A stretch of 51,876 bases of DNA from a virus. The notes beneath the pieces are model-generated. The model had not been told where the DNA came from. It searched no databases and saw nothing but the letters and a program-made list of their open reading frames with translations. The stretch covers positions 1 through 51,876 of IMG/VR virus record IMGVR_UViG_3300036398_004909, one strand, 5' to 3'. Below, in pieces: positions 17,167 to 24,968 of this stretch; position 1 is the stretch's first letter; each line of letters opens with the position of its first letter. Made by a program: the position numbers and the translations under genes.

Positions 17167-17547
17167 ATGAAGCTTTACTCTATTCTAAATGAACTTATTT
17201 TAGAAGCAGCTTCAGATACTGAGGTTAGTGATGCTATTGTTAAACACAACAGGGTTAAAATAAGATATGAGGAACCAGATGGTCGATATAGTACTCGTTA
17301 TTTGGAATCTTATGTTTTAGGGCTTTCTAAAGCCGGTAATCCAATTGTAAGAGCATATCAATACGCTGGTGACACTAACACAGAAATAGGCTGGAAAACA
17401 TTTAGATTAGATAGAATAATGGATTGGGAGGAAATGAACGAAAGGCCATTTACAAACCCAATTTCAGATAGAATAAGTGGGATACCAAAATATAATCGTT
17501 TTGGTGACCGTAGTATGATAAGTATAAATAAACAAGCAAGATTTTAA
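17167..17547 (+). CDS. WYL-domain protein with capsid-targeting-like N-terminus
   Basis: A 126-residue protein; the ATG at 17167 follows the previous stop by 2 nt. Residues 1-15 are MKLYSILNELILEAA, an amphipathic peptide with ILE-A, which fits a T4-type prohead-protease site. Residues of about 24-92 fit a WYL domain (an SH3-like ligand-binding fold): AIVKHNRVKIRYEEPDGRYS, then VLGLSKAGNPIVRAYQYAGD, then WKTFRLDRIMDWEEM. WYL domains mostly occur in transcription regulators and CRISPR/defence regulators, where they bind nucleic acid or ligands. Here there is no HTH domain. It could be a head-packaged nucleic-acid-binding protein; this is inference. Confidence 0.68.
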   Translation: MKLYSILNELILEAASDTEVSDAIVKHNRVKIRYEEPDGRYSTRYLESYVLGLSKAGNPIVRAYQYAGDTNTEIGWKTFRLDRIMDWEEMNERPFTNPISDRISGIPKYNRFGDRSMISINKQARF

Positions 17548-17548
17548 A

Positions 17549-18187
17549 ATGGATCCTAAATTATTAGCAATTCTCAAGAAGGCAAAAGCAATTGATAAAG
17601 CCGCAGAAAAGTTTGATACCGGTGCGGTAAAAAGATCACAAACACCTGGTTTAACAAACGATAGAAATGTAATGTCTGAAAGTTACTCCGACTATAACAC
17701 ATCGATAAACGAAAGCGTTGAAGTAGGCAGTGAAATGTACCGAGAAAAAGTACAAAGTTCCAAATTACCTGCAGCAATTCAAAAAGCGATGTTAGAAAAT
17801 CCAATACCACAATTAAACCCAATGAGTGATATTGACGATGAAGCTATTAGAGAATTACGTGGTGTTGCCCCAGTTAAAGAATCGGTTAGAAAACCTGTTT
17901 ACAGTGAAGACGACGAAATTGATATGTTTGCACAACCAACAAAAAAACCAGAAATTAAAAAAAGAAAAATGGTAACTGAAAATTTTGAAACAAGTTCAGT
18001 TAATGTTGATGAAGCACATTTAAGAAAATTAATTGCGTCGGAAATTTCAAAAGCTTTACCTAAAATAATTGAGAATTATTTTGAATCTAGGTTGGTTAAA
18101 GAAAATGTTCAGTTTAAAGCTGGCAATACAATTTTTTCTGGAAATGTTATGCCAATGCCTAATATAAAAAAAAGGAATAACAATTAA
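17549..18187 (+). CDS. Unknown, largely disordered protein with C-terminal helix
   Basis: A 212-residue protein, MDPKLLAILKKAKAIDKAAE. The middle is polar and rich in Pro/Glu/Lys with the motif LPAAIQKAMLENPIPQLNP. A helix is likely near residues 150-185 (DEAHLRKLIASEISKALPKI). The composition and late position would suit a scaffold or core protein, but this is a guess and no family was recognised. It is the last long gene of the 15.7-18.2 kb run, before a terminator. Confidence 0.55.
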   Translation: MDPKLLAILKKAKAIDKAAEKFDTGAVKRSQTPGLTNDRNVMSESYSDYNTSINESVEVGSEMYREKVQSSKLPAAIQKAMLENPIPQLNPMSDIDDEAIRELRGVAPVKESVRKPVYSEDDEIDMFAQPTKKPEIKKRKMVTENFETSSVNVDEAHLRKLIASEISKALPKIIENYFESRLVKENVQFKAGNTIFSGNVMPMPNIKKRNNN

Positions 18188-18203
18188 ATAAAAAAAAGAA
18201 ACT

Positions 18204-18263
18204 ATGACAACAAAAGGCTGTGGTTGCAAAGGTAACAAAGGAACCCCAAAAGGTAAAAAATAA
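18204..18263 (+). CDS. 19-residue Cys/Lys/Gly peptide
   Basis: ATG at 18204, preceded by an A-rich stretch, encodes MTTKGCGCKGNKGTPKGKK and stops at 18263, just before a terminator. The CGCKG motif and high Lys/Gly content could bind metal or nucleic acid. It is very short, so the call rests on position (end of the operon, good start context) and on the non-random composition. Confidence 0.35.
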   Translation: MTTKGCGCKGNKGTPKGKK

Positions 18264-18280
18264 CCTTTACAAAAAAGAAA

Positions 18281-18308
18281 AAAACCCCACTATTATGTGG
18301 GGTTTTTT
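18281..18308 (+). terminator. Rho-independent terminator
   Basis: CCCCAC (18285-18290), loop TATTAT, GTGGGG (18297-18302), then TTTTTT; flanking A and T runs extend the stem. It closes the 15.7-18.3 kb gene run before the sugar island. Confidence 0.88.
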
Positions 18309-18335
18309 ATTGCATTAAAATTAAATAAAATATAT

Positions 18336-19655
18336 ATGAAAGATAAAATTAAAGTATTAGTTATTTGTTCAGACCGTTCAGGTGTGGCAAAGTTTAGGTC
18401 GTTAGATCCACATTTAAGATTACAAGAAATGTATCCAGATGATTTTTTTGTGGATATTATAACAGCAGGTATTGATAGTATTAACTGGGATGATGATAAC
18501 TATTTAAAGAGTTTTCATATTGTTCATTTTCATAGAACAATAACCGACAATGTTAATGGGCAATTACAACCAGTTTACGGTGAAAATGCAAAAAGAATTT
18601 TTAATAAATTTAAAAAATTTGGCATAATTTCAGTTATGGATATTGATGATTACTGGATGCCATCACCTGATCACCCTGCATACGTAATGTTAAAACAAGC
18701 AAAATTAGATGAACTCATTAAAAGTAATTTTCCGTTAGTTGATTATGTCACAACAACAACTAAAATTTTTGCAGATGAAATTAGAAAATACAATAAAAAC
18801 GTTATTGTTATTCCAAATGCTATAAACCCAGAGGAACCACAATTTCAAAAAAAATTGGTCACAAGTGATAAAAAATTTCGTATTGGTTGGTTAGGTGGTA
18901 GTTCACATTTAGAAGATTTGCGTTTAATAAAACAAGGTTTAAATGTTTGGATGGCGTCTGAAGAAGCTAAAGATACACAATTGGTTTTATGTGGTTTTGA
19001 TACTCGTGGTAGCATGACCGAAAATAACCCGCAGACTGGAGAACAAAAAACCAGAAAAATCTTACCGCATGAAAGTGTTTGGGCTCGTTATGAAGAACTT
19101 TTTACCGATGATTATAAAATATTGAGTCCAGAGTATAAAAAACATCTTTTAAAATATTCACAAGAAGATGATTTTAAAGACATTAATGAACCTTATCGTC
19201 GTGTTTGGACAAAACCAATTACAACATATGCTTCTAATTACAATTCTTTTGAGATTTCTTTAGCTCCTTTAAAAGAACATATGTTTAATAAAGTAAAATC
19301 ACAATTAAAAGTTATTGAGGCTGGATTCCATAAAAAGGCTTTAATCGCTCAAAATTACGGGCCTTATACTATTGATTTGGTAAATGTTATGGAGTTTGGT
19401 GGCAAAATTAACGAAAAAGGTAATGCAATTTTAATTGATTCTGGAAAAAATCACAGTGATTGGTTAAAAGCAATTAAATTATTACACAGAAACCCACAGC
19501 TTATTGAAATAATGGGAGAAAATTTATATCTTTGTGTCAAGGAAAAATATCATATTGATGTGACCACAAAAACAAGGTCAGATTTTTATTCCGAAATTGT
19601 AAAAAGAAATCAAAAAGAAACACAAGAACTAATAACCGAAAGCAATGCAATTTAA
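18336..19655 (+). CDS. Glycosyltransferase, GT4-like
   Basis: A 439-residue protein. The ATG at 18336 is preferred to 18297, which lies inside the terminator hairpin. A Rossmann-like start KIKVLVICSDRSGVAKFRSL, a middle VVIPNAINPEE and RIGWLGGSSHLEDL (start of the second Rossmann domain), and the donor-binding region SLAPLKEHMFNKVKSQLKVIEAG fit a GT-B enzyme of the GT4 group. It would use a nucleotide sugar; acceptor unknown. It is the first gene of the sugar island and overlaps the exonuclease gene by 11 nt. Confidence 0.82.
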   Translation: MKDKIKVLVICSDRSGVAKFRSLDPHLRLQEMYPDDFFVDIITAGIDSINWDDDNYLKSFHIVHFHRTITDNVNGQLQPVYGENAKRIFNKFKKFGIISVMDIDDYWMPSPDHPAYVMLKQAKLDELIKSNFPLVDYVTTTTKIFADEIRKYNKNVIVIPNAINPEEPQFQKKLVTSDKKFRIGWLGGSSHLEDLRLIKQGLNVWMASEEAKDTQLVLCGFDTRGSMTENNPQTGEQKTRKILPHESVWARYEELFTDDYKILSPEYKKHLLKYSQEDDFKDINEPYRRVWTKPITTYASNYNSFEISLAPLKEHMFNKVKSQLKVIEAGFHKKALIAQNYGPYTIDLVNVMEFGGKINEKGNAILIDSGKNHSDWLKAIKLLHRNPQLIEIMGENLYLCVKEKYHIDVTTKTRSDFYSEIVKRNQKETQELITESNAI

Positions 19656-20352
19656 CATCGAAAAACTACTATTTTTTGACATCGAAAGTGTAAGTCAATA
19701 CGAATTTCTTAAAGATTTACCTGAAGAAGATTATAAACAATGGTTATCTTATTATGATAACTTTAGAGAAAGAGTGACCGATGAAAATCGAATCACTAAA
19801 AAAATGGCTGAAGAAGAAGTTAAGCAAGAAGTTTATAGACAAACTGCGGCATTCTTCCCTGAATTTGGTAAGGTCGCCTGTATTTCTATGGCCTTTGTAA
19901 CTAAAGACGGTAAAGTTAAATTTGAATCTTTTTGTGGTCAAGATGAAGTTGAAATCTTAATGAACACTCGTAAAATTTTTGACAAGGTAGAAACATTAGG
20001 TTTTGAACTTTGTGGTCAAAATATTAAAAACTTTGATATCCCATTTTTGGCGAAAAGATACGTTATTAACGGGTTAAAACCACCAAAGTTGTTTCCAAAC
20101 CACAACACTAAACCTTGGGAGTTAAAAGTTGTCGATACCAGAGACGTTTGGAATTTTGGCGGTAAGAGCATTGGTTCTTTGGATTTGATATGTAGTGTTT
20201 TAAAAGTTGATTCTCCTAAAAACGGTGAAGTTAAGGGTGATAGTGTGACTACTAATTTTTGGGAAGGTAAATACGAAGAAATTAAAACTTATTGTCAAAA
20301 AGACGTTAAAGCTTTAGTAGATATTATAACAAAATTTAATAATTTAAAATGA
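19645..20352 (+). CDS. Stand-alone 3'-5' exonuclease, PolB-exonuclease-like
   Basis: A 235-residue DnaQ-fold nuclease. Exo I FFDIESVS (about residues 10-16), Exo II CGQNIKNFDIPFLAKR (about 132-147) and Exo III YCQKDVKALVDI (about 217-228) contain the acidic residues that bind two metals. It resembles the PolB-like predicted 3'-5' exonucleases found as separate proteins in Bacteroidetes and phages. It may act in repair, recombination or host DNA breakdown. The start overlaps the glycosyltransferase gene and its stop overlaps the dUTPase start (ATGA), so it is translated with dUTPase, a nucleic-acid pair inside the sugar island. Confidence 0.86.
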   Translation: MQFNIEKLLFFDIESVSQYEFLKDLPEEDYKQWLSYYDNFRERVTDENRITKKMAEEEVKQEVYRQTAAFFPEFGKVACISMAFVTKDGKVKFESFCGQDEVEILMNTRKIFDKVETLGFELCGQNIKNFDIPFLAKRYVINGLKPPKLFPNHNTKPWELKVVDTRDVWNFGGKSIGSLDLICSVLKVDSPKNGEVKGDSVTTNFWEGKYEEIKTYCQKDVKALVDIITKFNNLK

Positions 20353-20945
20353 AAAGTGATTTAGAAAATTATATTAAAGAATTAGTTCACAGAAAAAAAT
20401 TAGGTTTAATTTCAAATGACGAAATCACGGAATTAGACAGGCTCTTAAATGTAACAAAAAATATGGAATCATCTTTTAAATCTGAAAATGTTGATTGGGG
20501 TAAATTACAAATAAAATTTGTAAATCTATCTGACAACCCTGATCCTATTTGGGCTAAAGAAGGTGATTCTGGTTTTGATTTAAGAGCTAACGAAAGTGGC
20601 ATATTAAAACCGTTGGAAAGAATGTTAATTTCTACTGGGTTGTTTTTTGAAATACCTAAAGGATATGATATCGAAGTAAAATCTAGAAGTGGTTTAGCTT
20701 TTAAACATGGTATAGGTGTTTTAACTGGTACTATAGACCAAAATTACAGAGGTGAAGTAAAAGTACTATTATTTAATATTAGTAATGAAAATTTTGAATT
20801 TAAAAAAGGTGATAGAATTGCACAAGCTATTGTTAGAAATAGAATAAGTGACGATTTTGGTGCCTTAATTAAATTACAAGAGCTAAATCAACTTTCAGAA
20901 ACTGAACGTGGTTCAGGTGGCTTTGGATCAACTGGTAAAAATTAA
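20349..20945 (+). CDS. dut: dUTPase with N-terminal extension
   Basis: A 198-residue trimeric-type dUTP diphosphatase that converts dUTP to dUMP and PPi, keeping uracil out of phage DNA. All five motifs are present: I EGDSGFDLRA (71-80), II KSRSGLA (111-117), III GTIDQNYRGEV (127-137), IV KKGDRIAQAIV (152-162) and V RGSGGFGSTG (187-196). The first 50 residues are an added helical segment not usual in the family (about 145-150 residues). Its start overlaps the exonuclease stop. Confidence 0.95.
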   Translation: MKSDLENYIKELVHRKKLGLISNDEITELDRLLNVTKNMESSFKSENVDWGKLQIKFVNLSDNPDPIWAKEGDSGFDLRANESGILKPLERMLISTGLFFEIPKGYDIEVKSRSGLAFKHGIGVLTGTIDQNYRGEVKVLLFNISNENFEFKKGDRIAQAIVRNRISDDFGALIKLQELNQLSETERGSGGFGSTGKN

Positions 20946-20949
20946 TATT

Positions 20950-21255
20950 ATGTCACATTATAGACCACTACCCGATTACTTAACAATTAAAGCATCAACA
21001 ATAGATGGCCTTGGTTTGTTTACTAATGTAGATATCGACGCTAATTTTGTAATCGGTATTACACATGTTTTAGACAGTCGTTTTGAAGACCACTACATTA
21101 GAACACCACTAGGTGGTTTTTTTAACCACTCAGAAACACCAAATTGTGAAGTTATTTATGATAATGATTTTATAAAATTAAAAACAATTAAGAATATTAA
21201 AGCCGGTGAAGAGCTAACCTCAAAGTATACACTGTATAACCCAATAAAAGAATAA
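20950..21255 (+). CDS. Small SET-domain protein (putative lysine methyltransferase)
   Basis: A 101-residue protein; ATG at 20950 is preferred to 20908, which would overlap dUTPase. SET signatures are present: IDGLGLFTNVDIDANFVIG (about 18-36), the catalytic/knot motif GGFFNHSETPNCEV (55-68) and AGEELTSKYTLY (85-96) with the conserved tyrosine. SET enzymes transfer a methyl group from SAM to protein lysine. The protein is shorter than most (SET domains are about 120-130 residues) and has no pre- or post-SET cysteines. The target is unknown: a host or virion protein. Confidence 0.78.
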   Translation: MSHYRPLPDYLTIKASTIDGLGLFTNVDIDANFVIGITHVLDSRFEDHYIRTPLGGFFNHSETPNCEVIYDNDFIKLKTIKNIKAGEELTSKYTLYNPIKE

Positions 21256-21259
21256 AAAT

Positions 21260-21496
21260 ATGAAAATAAAATTAATTGTTATTGTTTTTTCACTTTTTTT
21301 GTTGTTAACATCTTGTTTTTCTTTAACGGATGTGCCAACGAACAATCTTTATCCTTACCATTATTATAGGCCAAATTGGTATTCGCCTTACTGGTACTCA
21401 CCTTACTGGCCAAATAATAACTATTACTATTTAGACCAATACGGTTGGCAATATAGAACTTACCCCAGAGCCTGGAGACACCCTAGAAGAAGATAA
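21260..21496 (+). CDS. Small lipoprotein, Tyr/Trp/Pro-rich
   Basis: A 78-residue protein: lysine-containing start, hydrophobic segment LIVIVFSLFLLL and lipobox LTSC (Cys at about residue 19), so it should be lipidated and placed in an envelope membrane. The mature part has repeats of WYSPYW and many Tyr/Pro/Asn, ending with a basic WRHPRRR tail. Phage lipoproteins are often superinfection-exclusion factors, which is a reasonable guess; a host-derived lipoprotein is an alternative. Confidence 0.7.
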   Translation: MKIKLIVIVFSLFLLLTSCFSLTDVPTNNLYPYHYYRPNWYSPYWYSPYWPNNNYYYLDQYGWQYRTYPRAWRHPRRR

Positions 21497-21500
21497 AATT

Positions 21501-21992
21501 ATGTCAGTAGTAGCAGTAAAAGTTGAAAAAAATAAAATTGTAATTGGTGCTGATTCAGTGCTTATAAATGGTTATACACAAGAAAAAGATAAAATGGCAA
21601 AACTGTTCCAAAATGAATGGTTAATTTGCGGTGATGTCGGTGAGGCCCAAGAAGGTGCTCTTTTTCAAATATTTTCAAAAACAAGAAAACCCAGAGAGGC
21701 TTCGGTTGAAGCGGTGACAGAATATCTTTTTGATTTTTTTTCCTGGAAAAGAGAAAAAACTGATGCCGATAAATTAGAAAATAGTTACATTATTATTTTT
21801 AATAAAAAGGTTTTTCTAATTGAAGGTTTTTACGTTAAGGAAGTTACGGATTATGCGGCTATTGGTGCTGGGATGGATTTTGCTCTTGCAGCTCTATATC
21901 TAGGTTCCTCAGTAAAAGACGCGATTAAAGCCGCTTGCCATTTATCAATTTTATGTGAAGAACCTGTTAATATTATTACTGTTGAAATTTAA
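21501..21992 (+). CDS. HslV/proteasome-beta-like Ntn-fold protein
   Basis: A 163-residue protein that follows the HslV pattern: a first strand pair SVVAVKVEKNKIVIGADSVL, then KMAKLFQNEWLICGDVGEAQ (compare HslV [20 protein letters not shown]), and a final YAAIGAGMDFALAALYLGSS (compare [20 protein letters not shown]). In HslV and proteasome subunits the nucleophile is Thr1 after processing. Here the chain starts M-S-V-V, so there is no Thr; Ser2 after Met removal is the only candidate. It may be a Ser-type hydrolase or an inactive homologue. No HslU-like ATPase gene is visible nearby. Confidence 0.68.
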   Translation: MSVVAVKVEKNKIVIGADSVLINGYTQEKDKMAKLFQNEWLICGDVGEAQEGALFQIFSKTRKPREASVEAVTEYLFDFFSWKREKTDADKLENSYIIIFNKKVFLIEGFYVKEVTDYAAIGAGMDFALAALYLGSSVKDAIKAACHLSILCEEPVNIITVEI

Positions 21993-22005
21993 AAAATAAA
22001 AAAAT

Positions 22006-22179
22006 ATGGAAAATTTATACGATTATTATTTTCACTATAACACTTACACAAAAGAGTGGAATGCTTTTTTAAGAACCGAAAATTCAAAATATCTGAATGG
22101 TGACGCCGTTGTTTATAGTGATCAAAACATCAATAATTTGATTAAAAAAATCAAAGAAATACAAAAAGTAGAATCTTAA
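22006..22179 (+). CDS. Small conserved protein (57 residues)
   Basis: ATG at 22006, after AAAAAAT, encodes a protein starting MENLYDYYFHYNTYTKEWNA and ending KKIKEIQKVES. Small proteins of the LYDYYFHYNxYTxxWNA...YLNG type are common in Bacteroidetes and their phages, as far as I recall; function unknown. The stop overlaps the start of the next gene (TAATG), which supports translation. Confidence 0.68.
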   Translation: MENLYDYYFHYNTYTKEWNAFLRTENSKYLNGDAVVYSDQNINNLIKKIKEIQKVES

Positions 22180-23744
22180 TGGTAAGTGTTGTTTATTCAA
22201 CCAGGAAACCCAATAAAGAGTTTCAAGAGTATATTAAAAAAACAATTGGTTTAAAAGATTTTGAAATCTATGAAATTGTTAACAATGGCCAAAAATCCTT
22301 AACCCAATGTTATAATGAAGGCTTAGATAACACCAAAAATAACATTGTTGTTTTTTGTCACGATGATCTTCTTTTAAAAGAAGGTTGGGGTAAAAAAATT
22401 ATAAAACATTTTCAAAATACCGATTATGGTATTTTGGGGATGGCAGGAACTACCGACATGGCAGAAACAGGTCGTTGGTGGGAAGATCAATCAAAAATGG
22501 TTGGCATTGTTTCTCATTCTCACCAAGGGAAAACCTGGGAAAATAGATATTCTGAAAATTTTGGTGATGATATCATAGAAACAGTCATTCTTGATGGTTT
22601 ATTTTTTGTTGCCCATAAAGACAGAATTAAAAAAAGATTTGATGAATCATTTAAAGGTTTTCATCTTTATGATGTTGATTTTACGTTTAATAACCATTTA
22701 AATGGTGTTAAAGTTGGGGTTATGTTTGATATTAAGATAACCCATAAATCAATTGGGATGACCAACGAAGAGTGGGAAAAAAACCGTGAACAGTTTGTCC
22801 AAAAATATAAAGACAACCTTCCTTACAAAATTAAACCAGAAGTTAGGTTTATTGGCACACCCTTCAGTAAAAAATTAAAAGAAAATCCAAAAATTGCAAT
22901 CATAATTCCAACAAAAGGTAACGTCCATCTATTAAAACAATGTATTAATTCTATATATGACCAAGATGGTTATACTATGTTTAAAATTTATATAGCCGAT
23001 ACAGGATCAACGGAGGAGGAAAAAACGGAAATTAAAAATTTTATTTCAAAAATGACCGAATGTAAATTAATTGAATATGATTTTTATAATTTCGCCGTTA
23101 TCAATAATGACGTTGTTGAAAACCATATTGATAAAGATACTGAACTTTTATTGTTTTGTAATAATGACATTAAATTGTTAAATGATGCAATTACAAGAAT
23201 GGTTGTGGTTTATCTTAAAAACAAAAAAACAGTTGGTACCATTGGTGCTCGTTTACATTTTGGTGACAATACGGTACAACATTCAGGTATTAGAGTTTTT
23301 TTAAATCAAGAACCAAATGGTATGTACAGAATAATATTAACTCATAAAGGTTTTAAAAGTTATTATTCTTTCTATGGCGACAATAGAAAAATATTTGGTA
23401 ATACTGGTGCGTTTTTAATGATTAACAAAGAATTATTTTTAAAAATTGGCGGCTTTAATACGAACTATAGAGAATGTTTTGAAGATGTAGAATTAAACAT
23501 TCAATGTTTAAACCATAATAAAGAAAATATTTTTTGTGGTGATGCAGTTTGTTATCACTATGAAAGTCAAACCAGAAACAAAGATGAAAAAAAGGCCAGA
23601 AGAGAATATGAAGATTATTCAAGACTATTAATCCCTTTTGTTGTTAATAATAAAAAAACTTATCATTATTTTGATAATATTGATGCCAAAAATTTAGATC
23701 ACATTATTAAAATATCAGATGAGTTAAAACAATTTTTAAGATAG
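22179..23744 (+). CDS. Two-domain glycosyltransferase (GT2 fold)
   Basis: A 521-residue protein with two GT-A-type halves. Residues 1-215: MVSVVYSTRKPNKEF, then VVFCHDDLLLKEGW and YDVDFTFNNHLNGVKVGVM, as in the glycosyltransferase-like family with a DD metal/sugar site. Residues of about 237-521: AIIIPTKGNVHLLKQCINSI, LLLFCNNDIKLLND and GGFNTNYRECFEDVELNIQC, a standard GT2 domain. It should add two sugars, or one with an accessory domain, to a growing glycan. It starts on the stop of the small gene upstream. Confidence 0.86.
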   Translation: MVSVVYSTRKPNKEFQEYIKKTIGLKDFEIYEIVNNGQKSLTQCYNEGLDNTKNNIVVFCHDDLLLKEGWGKKIIKHFQNTDYGILGMAGTTDMAETGRWWEDQSKMVGIVSHSHQGKTWENRYSENFGDDIIETVILDGLFFVAHKDRIKKRFDESFKGFHLYDVDFTFNNHLNGVKVGVMFDIKITHKSIGMTNEEWEKNREQFVQKYKDNLPYKIKPEVRFIGTPFSKKLKENPKIAIIIPTKGNVHLLKQCINSIYDQDGYTMFKIYIADTGSTEEEKTEIKNFISKMTECKLIEYDFYNFAVINNDVVENHIDKDTELLLFCNNDIKLLNDAITRMVVVYLKNKKTVGTIGARLHFGDNTVQHSGIRVFLNQEPNGMYRIILTHKGFKSYYSFYGDNRKIFGNTGAFLMINKELFLKIGGFNTNYRECFEDVELNIQCLNHNKENIFCGDAVCYHYESQTRNKDEKKARREYEDYSRLLIPFVVNNKKTYHYFDNIDAKNLDHIIKISDELKQFLR

Positions 23745-23784
23745 AATAAATTTACATTTTTAAAAAAAAAATTAATTTTAAATT

Positions 23785-24186
23785 ATGGGACACCTTATAC
23801 AAAACTTTAAAACAAAAAAAATAGAAGATATTATTGAGAACTGGGAACACACAGGTCTAATATCTAATGAAATGGTAAAAAATAAACAAAATGTTGCACT
23901 TTCTTATGAGTTAACCGCGTTGTATCTTTTATCAAAAAGTGATTTTGATAGTGACAAAAACGACCTATCAACATTAATTTTCCCTGTTATGTGTAGGATT
24001 TTTAGTAAATACGAGGAAAATTTAACAACTGATACCATTTTTGAAGAGGTTGTTAAAATAATAAAAGAATTCCAAACAAAATTAGAATCTACCGACAAAA
24101 CTGAATGGTTAAAACCTTTTGTGGATACTGATTATGAGGCAGAATTTATTGTCGATTTCTGTGCTAATTATAGTATAAAAAAATAA
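23785..24186 (+). CDS. Unknown helical protein
   Basis: A 133-residue protein, MGHLIQNFKTKKIEDIIENW, predicted to be mostly helical with acidic and lysine-rich segments. No motif, signal or membrane segment. It sits between two glycosyltransferase genes with a 40-nt T/A-rich gap before it and a 5-nt gap after it. Function not recognised. Confidence 0.6.
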   Translation: MGHLIQNFKTKKIEDIIENWEHTGLISNEMVKNKQNVALSYELTALYLLSKSDFDSDKNDLSTLIFPVMCRIFSKYEENLTTDTIFEEVVKIIKEFQTKLESTDKTEWLKPFVDTDYEAEFIVDFCANYSIKK

Positions 24187-24191
24187 AATAT

Positions 24192-24968
24192 ATGAAATTA
24201 GGCTGTTCCTGGAACGTGTTTGATGGGGAAGAACTTTTAGAAGGTTCAATAAAACAAATAAGACAACATGTGGATTATGTAAGTGTTGTTTACCAAACAA
24301 CATCTAATTTTGGTAATGCGTGTAATCCAGAGTTATTACCACTTTTAGAAAGGTTAAAATCAGAAGGATTAGTAGATGAGTTATTTGAATACAATCCTAA
24401 AGTAAACAAAGGCGGACATTTCAATGAAATTCAAAAAAGAAATATTGGGTTATCCTTATCTCAAGGAGCTGGGTGCACACATCATATGTCAATGGATTCT
24501 GACGAATACTATTTAAATTCAGAATTTGGAGATCTTAAAAAGATTATAATAGAAAGTGACTATGACTCATCTTATTGTCAAATGCAAACATATTATAAAT
24601 CTTTTGAATATGCCTTGGATCCGCCAGAAACTTACTATGTTTCATTAATATTTAAAATTAAAAGTGATTCTAACTATTTCTTAATGGCACCATCACCTGT
24701 TTTAGTTGATCCAACAAGAAGATTGTCCCCAAGTAATAAACCAATAGTTTTAGATAGGAAAGATATACAAATGCATCATATGAGTTTTGTTAGAAAAGAT
24801 ATAGGTATAAAATTAAATAATTCATCAGCTAACGTATCTTTTATGGATAAAATACCAAAAATAACAAACCATTATATTAATTGGACATTCCCAAATAAAG
24901 TTATGTGGGCAAGTGGTGAATTATTAAATGTTAAAAAAGTAAACAACCAATTCAATGTCGAAATCTAA
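24192..24968 (+). CDS. Glycosyltransferase-like protein (GT-A fold)
   Basis: A 258-residue protein. The start MKLGCSWNVFDGEELLEGSI and HVDYVSVVYQTTSNFG, with MSMDSDEYYLN (a DxDE metal/nucleotide-sugar motif at about residue 98), fit a GT2/GT92-type GT-A fold that describes substrates with a DSDE box. It likely transfers a sugar in the same pathway as its neighbours. It overlaps the RgpF-like gene by 14 nt. Confidence 0.7.
   Translation: MKLGCSWNVFDGEELLEGSIKQIRQHVDYVSVVYQTTSNFGNACNPELLPLLERLKSEGLVDELFEYNPKVNKGGHFNEIQKRNIGLSLSQGAGCTHHMSMDSDEYYLNSEFGDLKKIIIESDYDSSYCQMQTYYKSFEYALDPPETYYVSLIFKIKSDSNYFLMAPSPVLVDPTRRLSPSNKPIVLDRKDIQMHHMSFVRKDIGIKLNNSSANVSFMDKIPKITNHYINWTFPNKVMWASGELLNVKKVNNQFNVEI

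Noticed and set aside
18297-18335. Upstream ATG start for the first glycosyltransferase
   Set aside because: It lies within the terminator hairpin; the ATG at 18336 has the A/T-rich context seen at other starts and begins a normal Rossmann strand.
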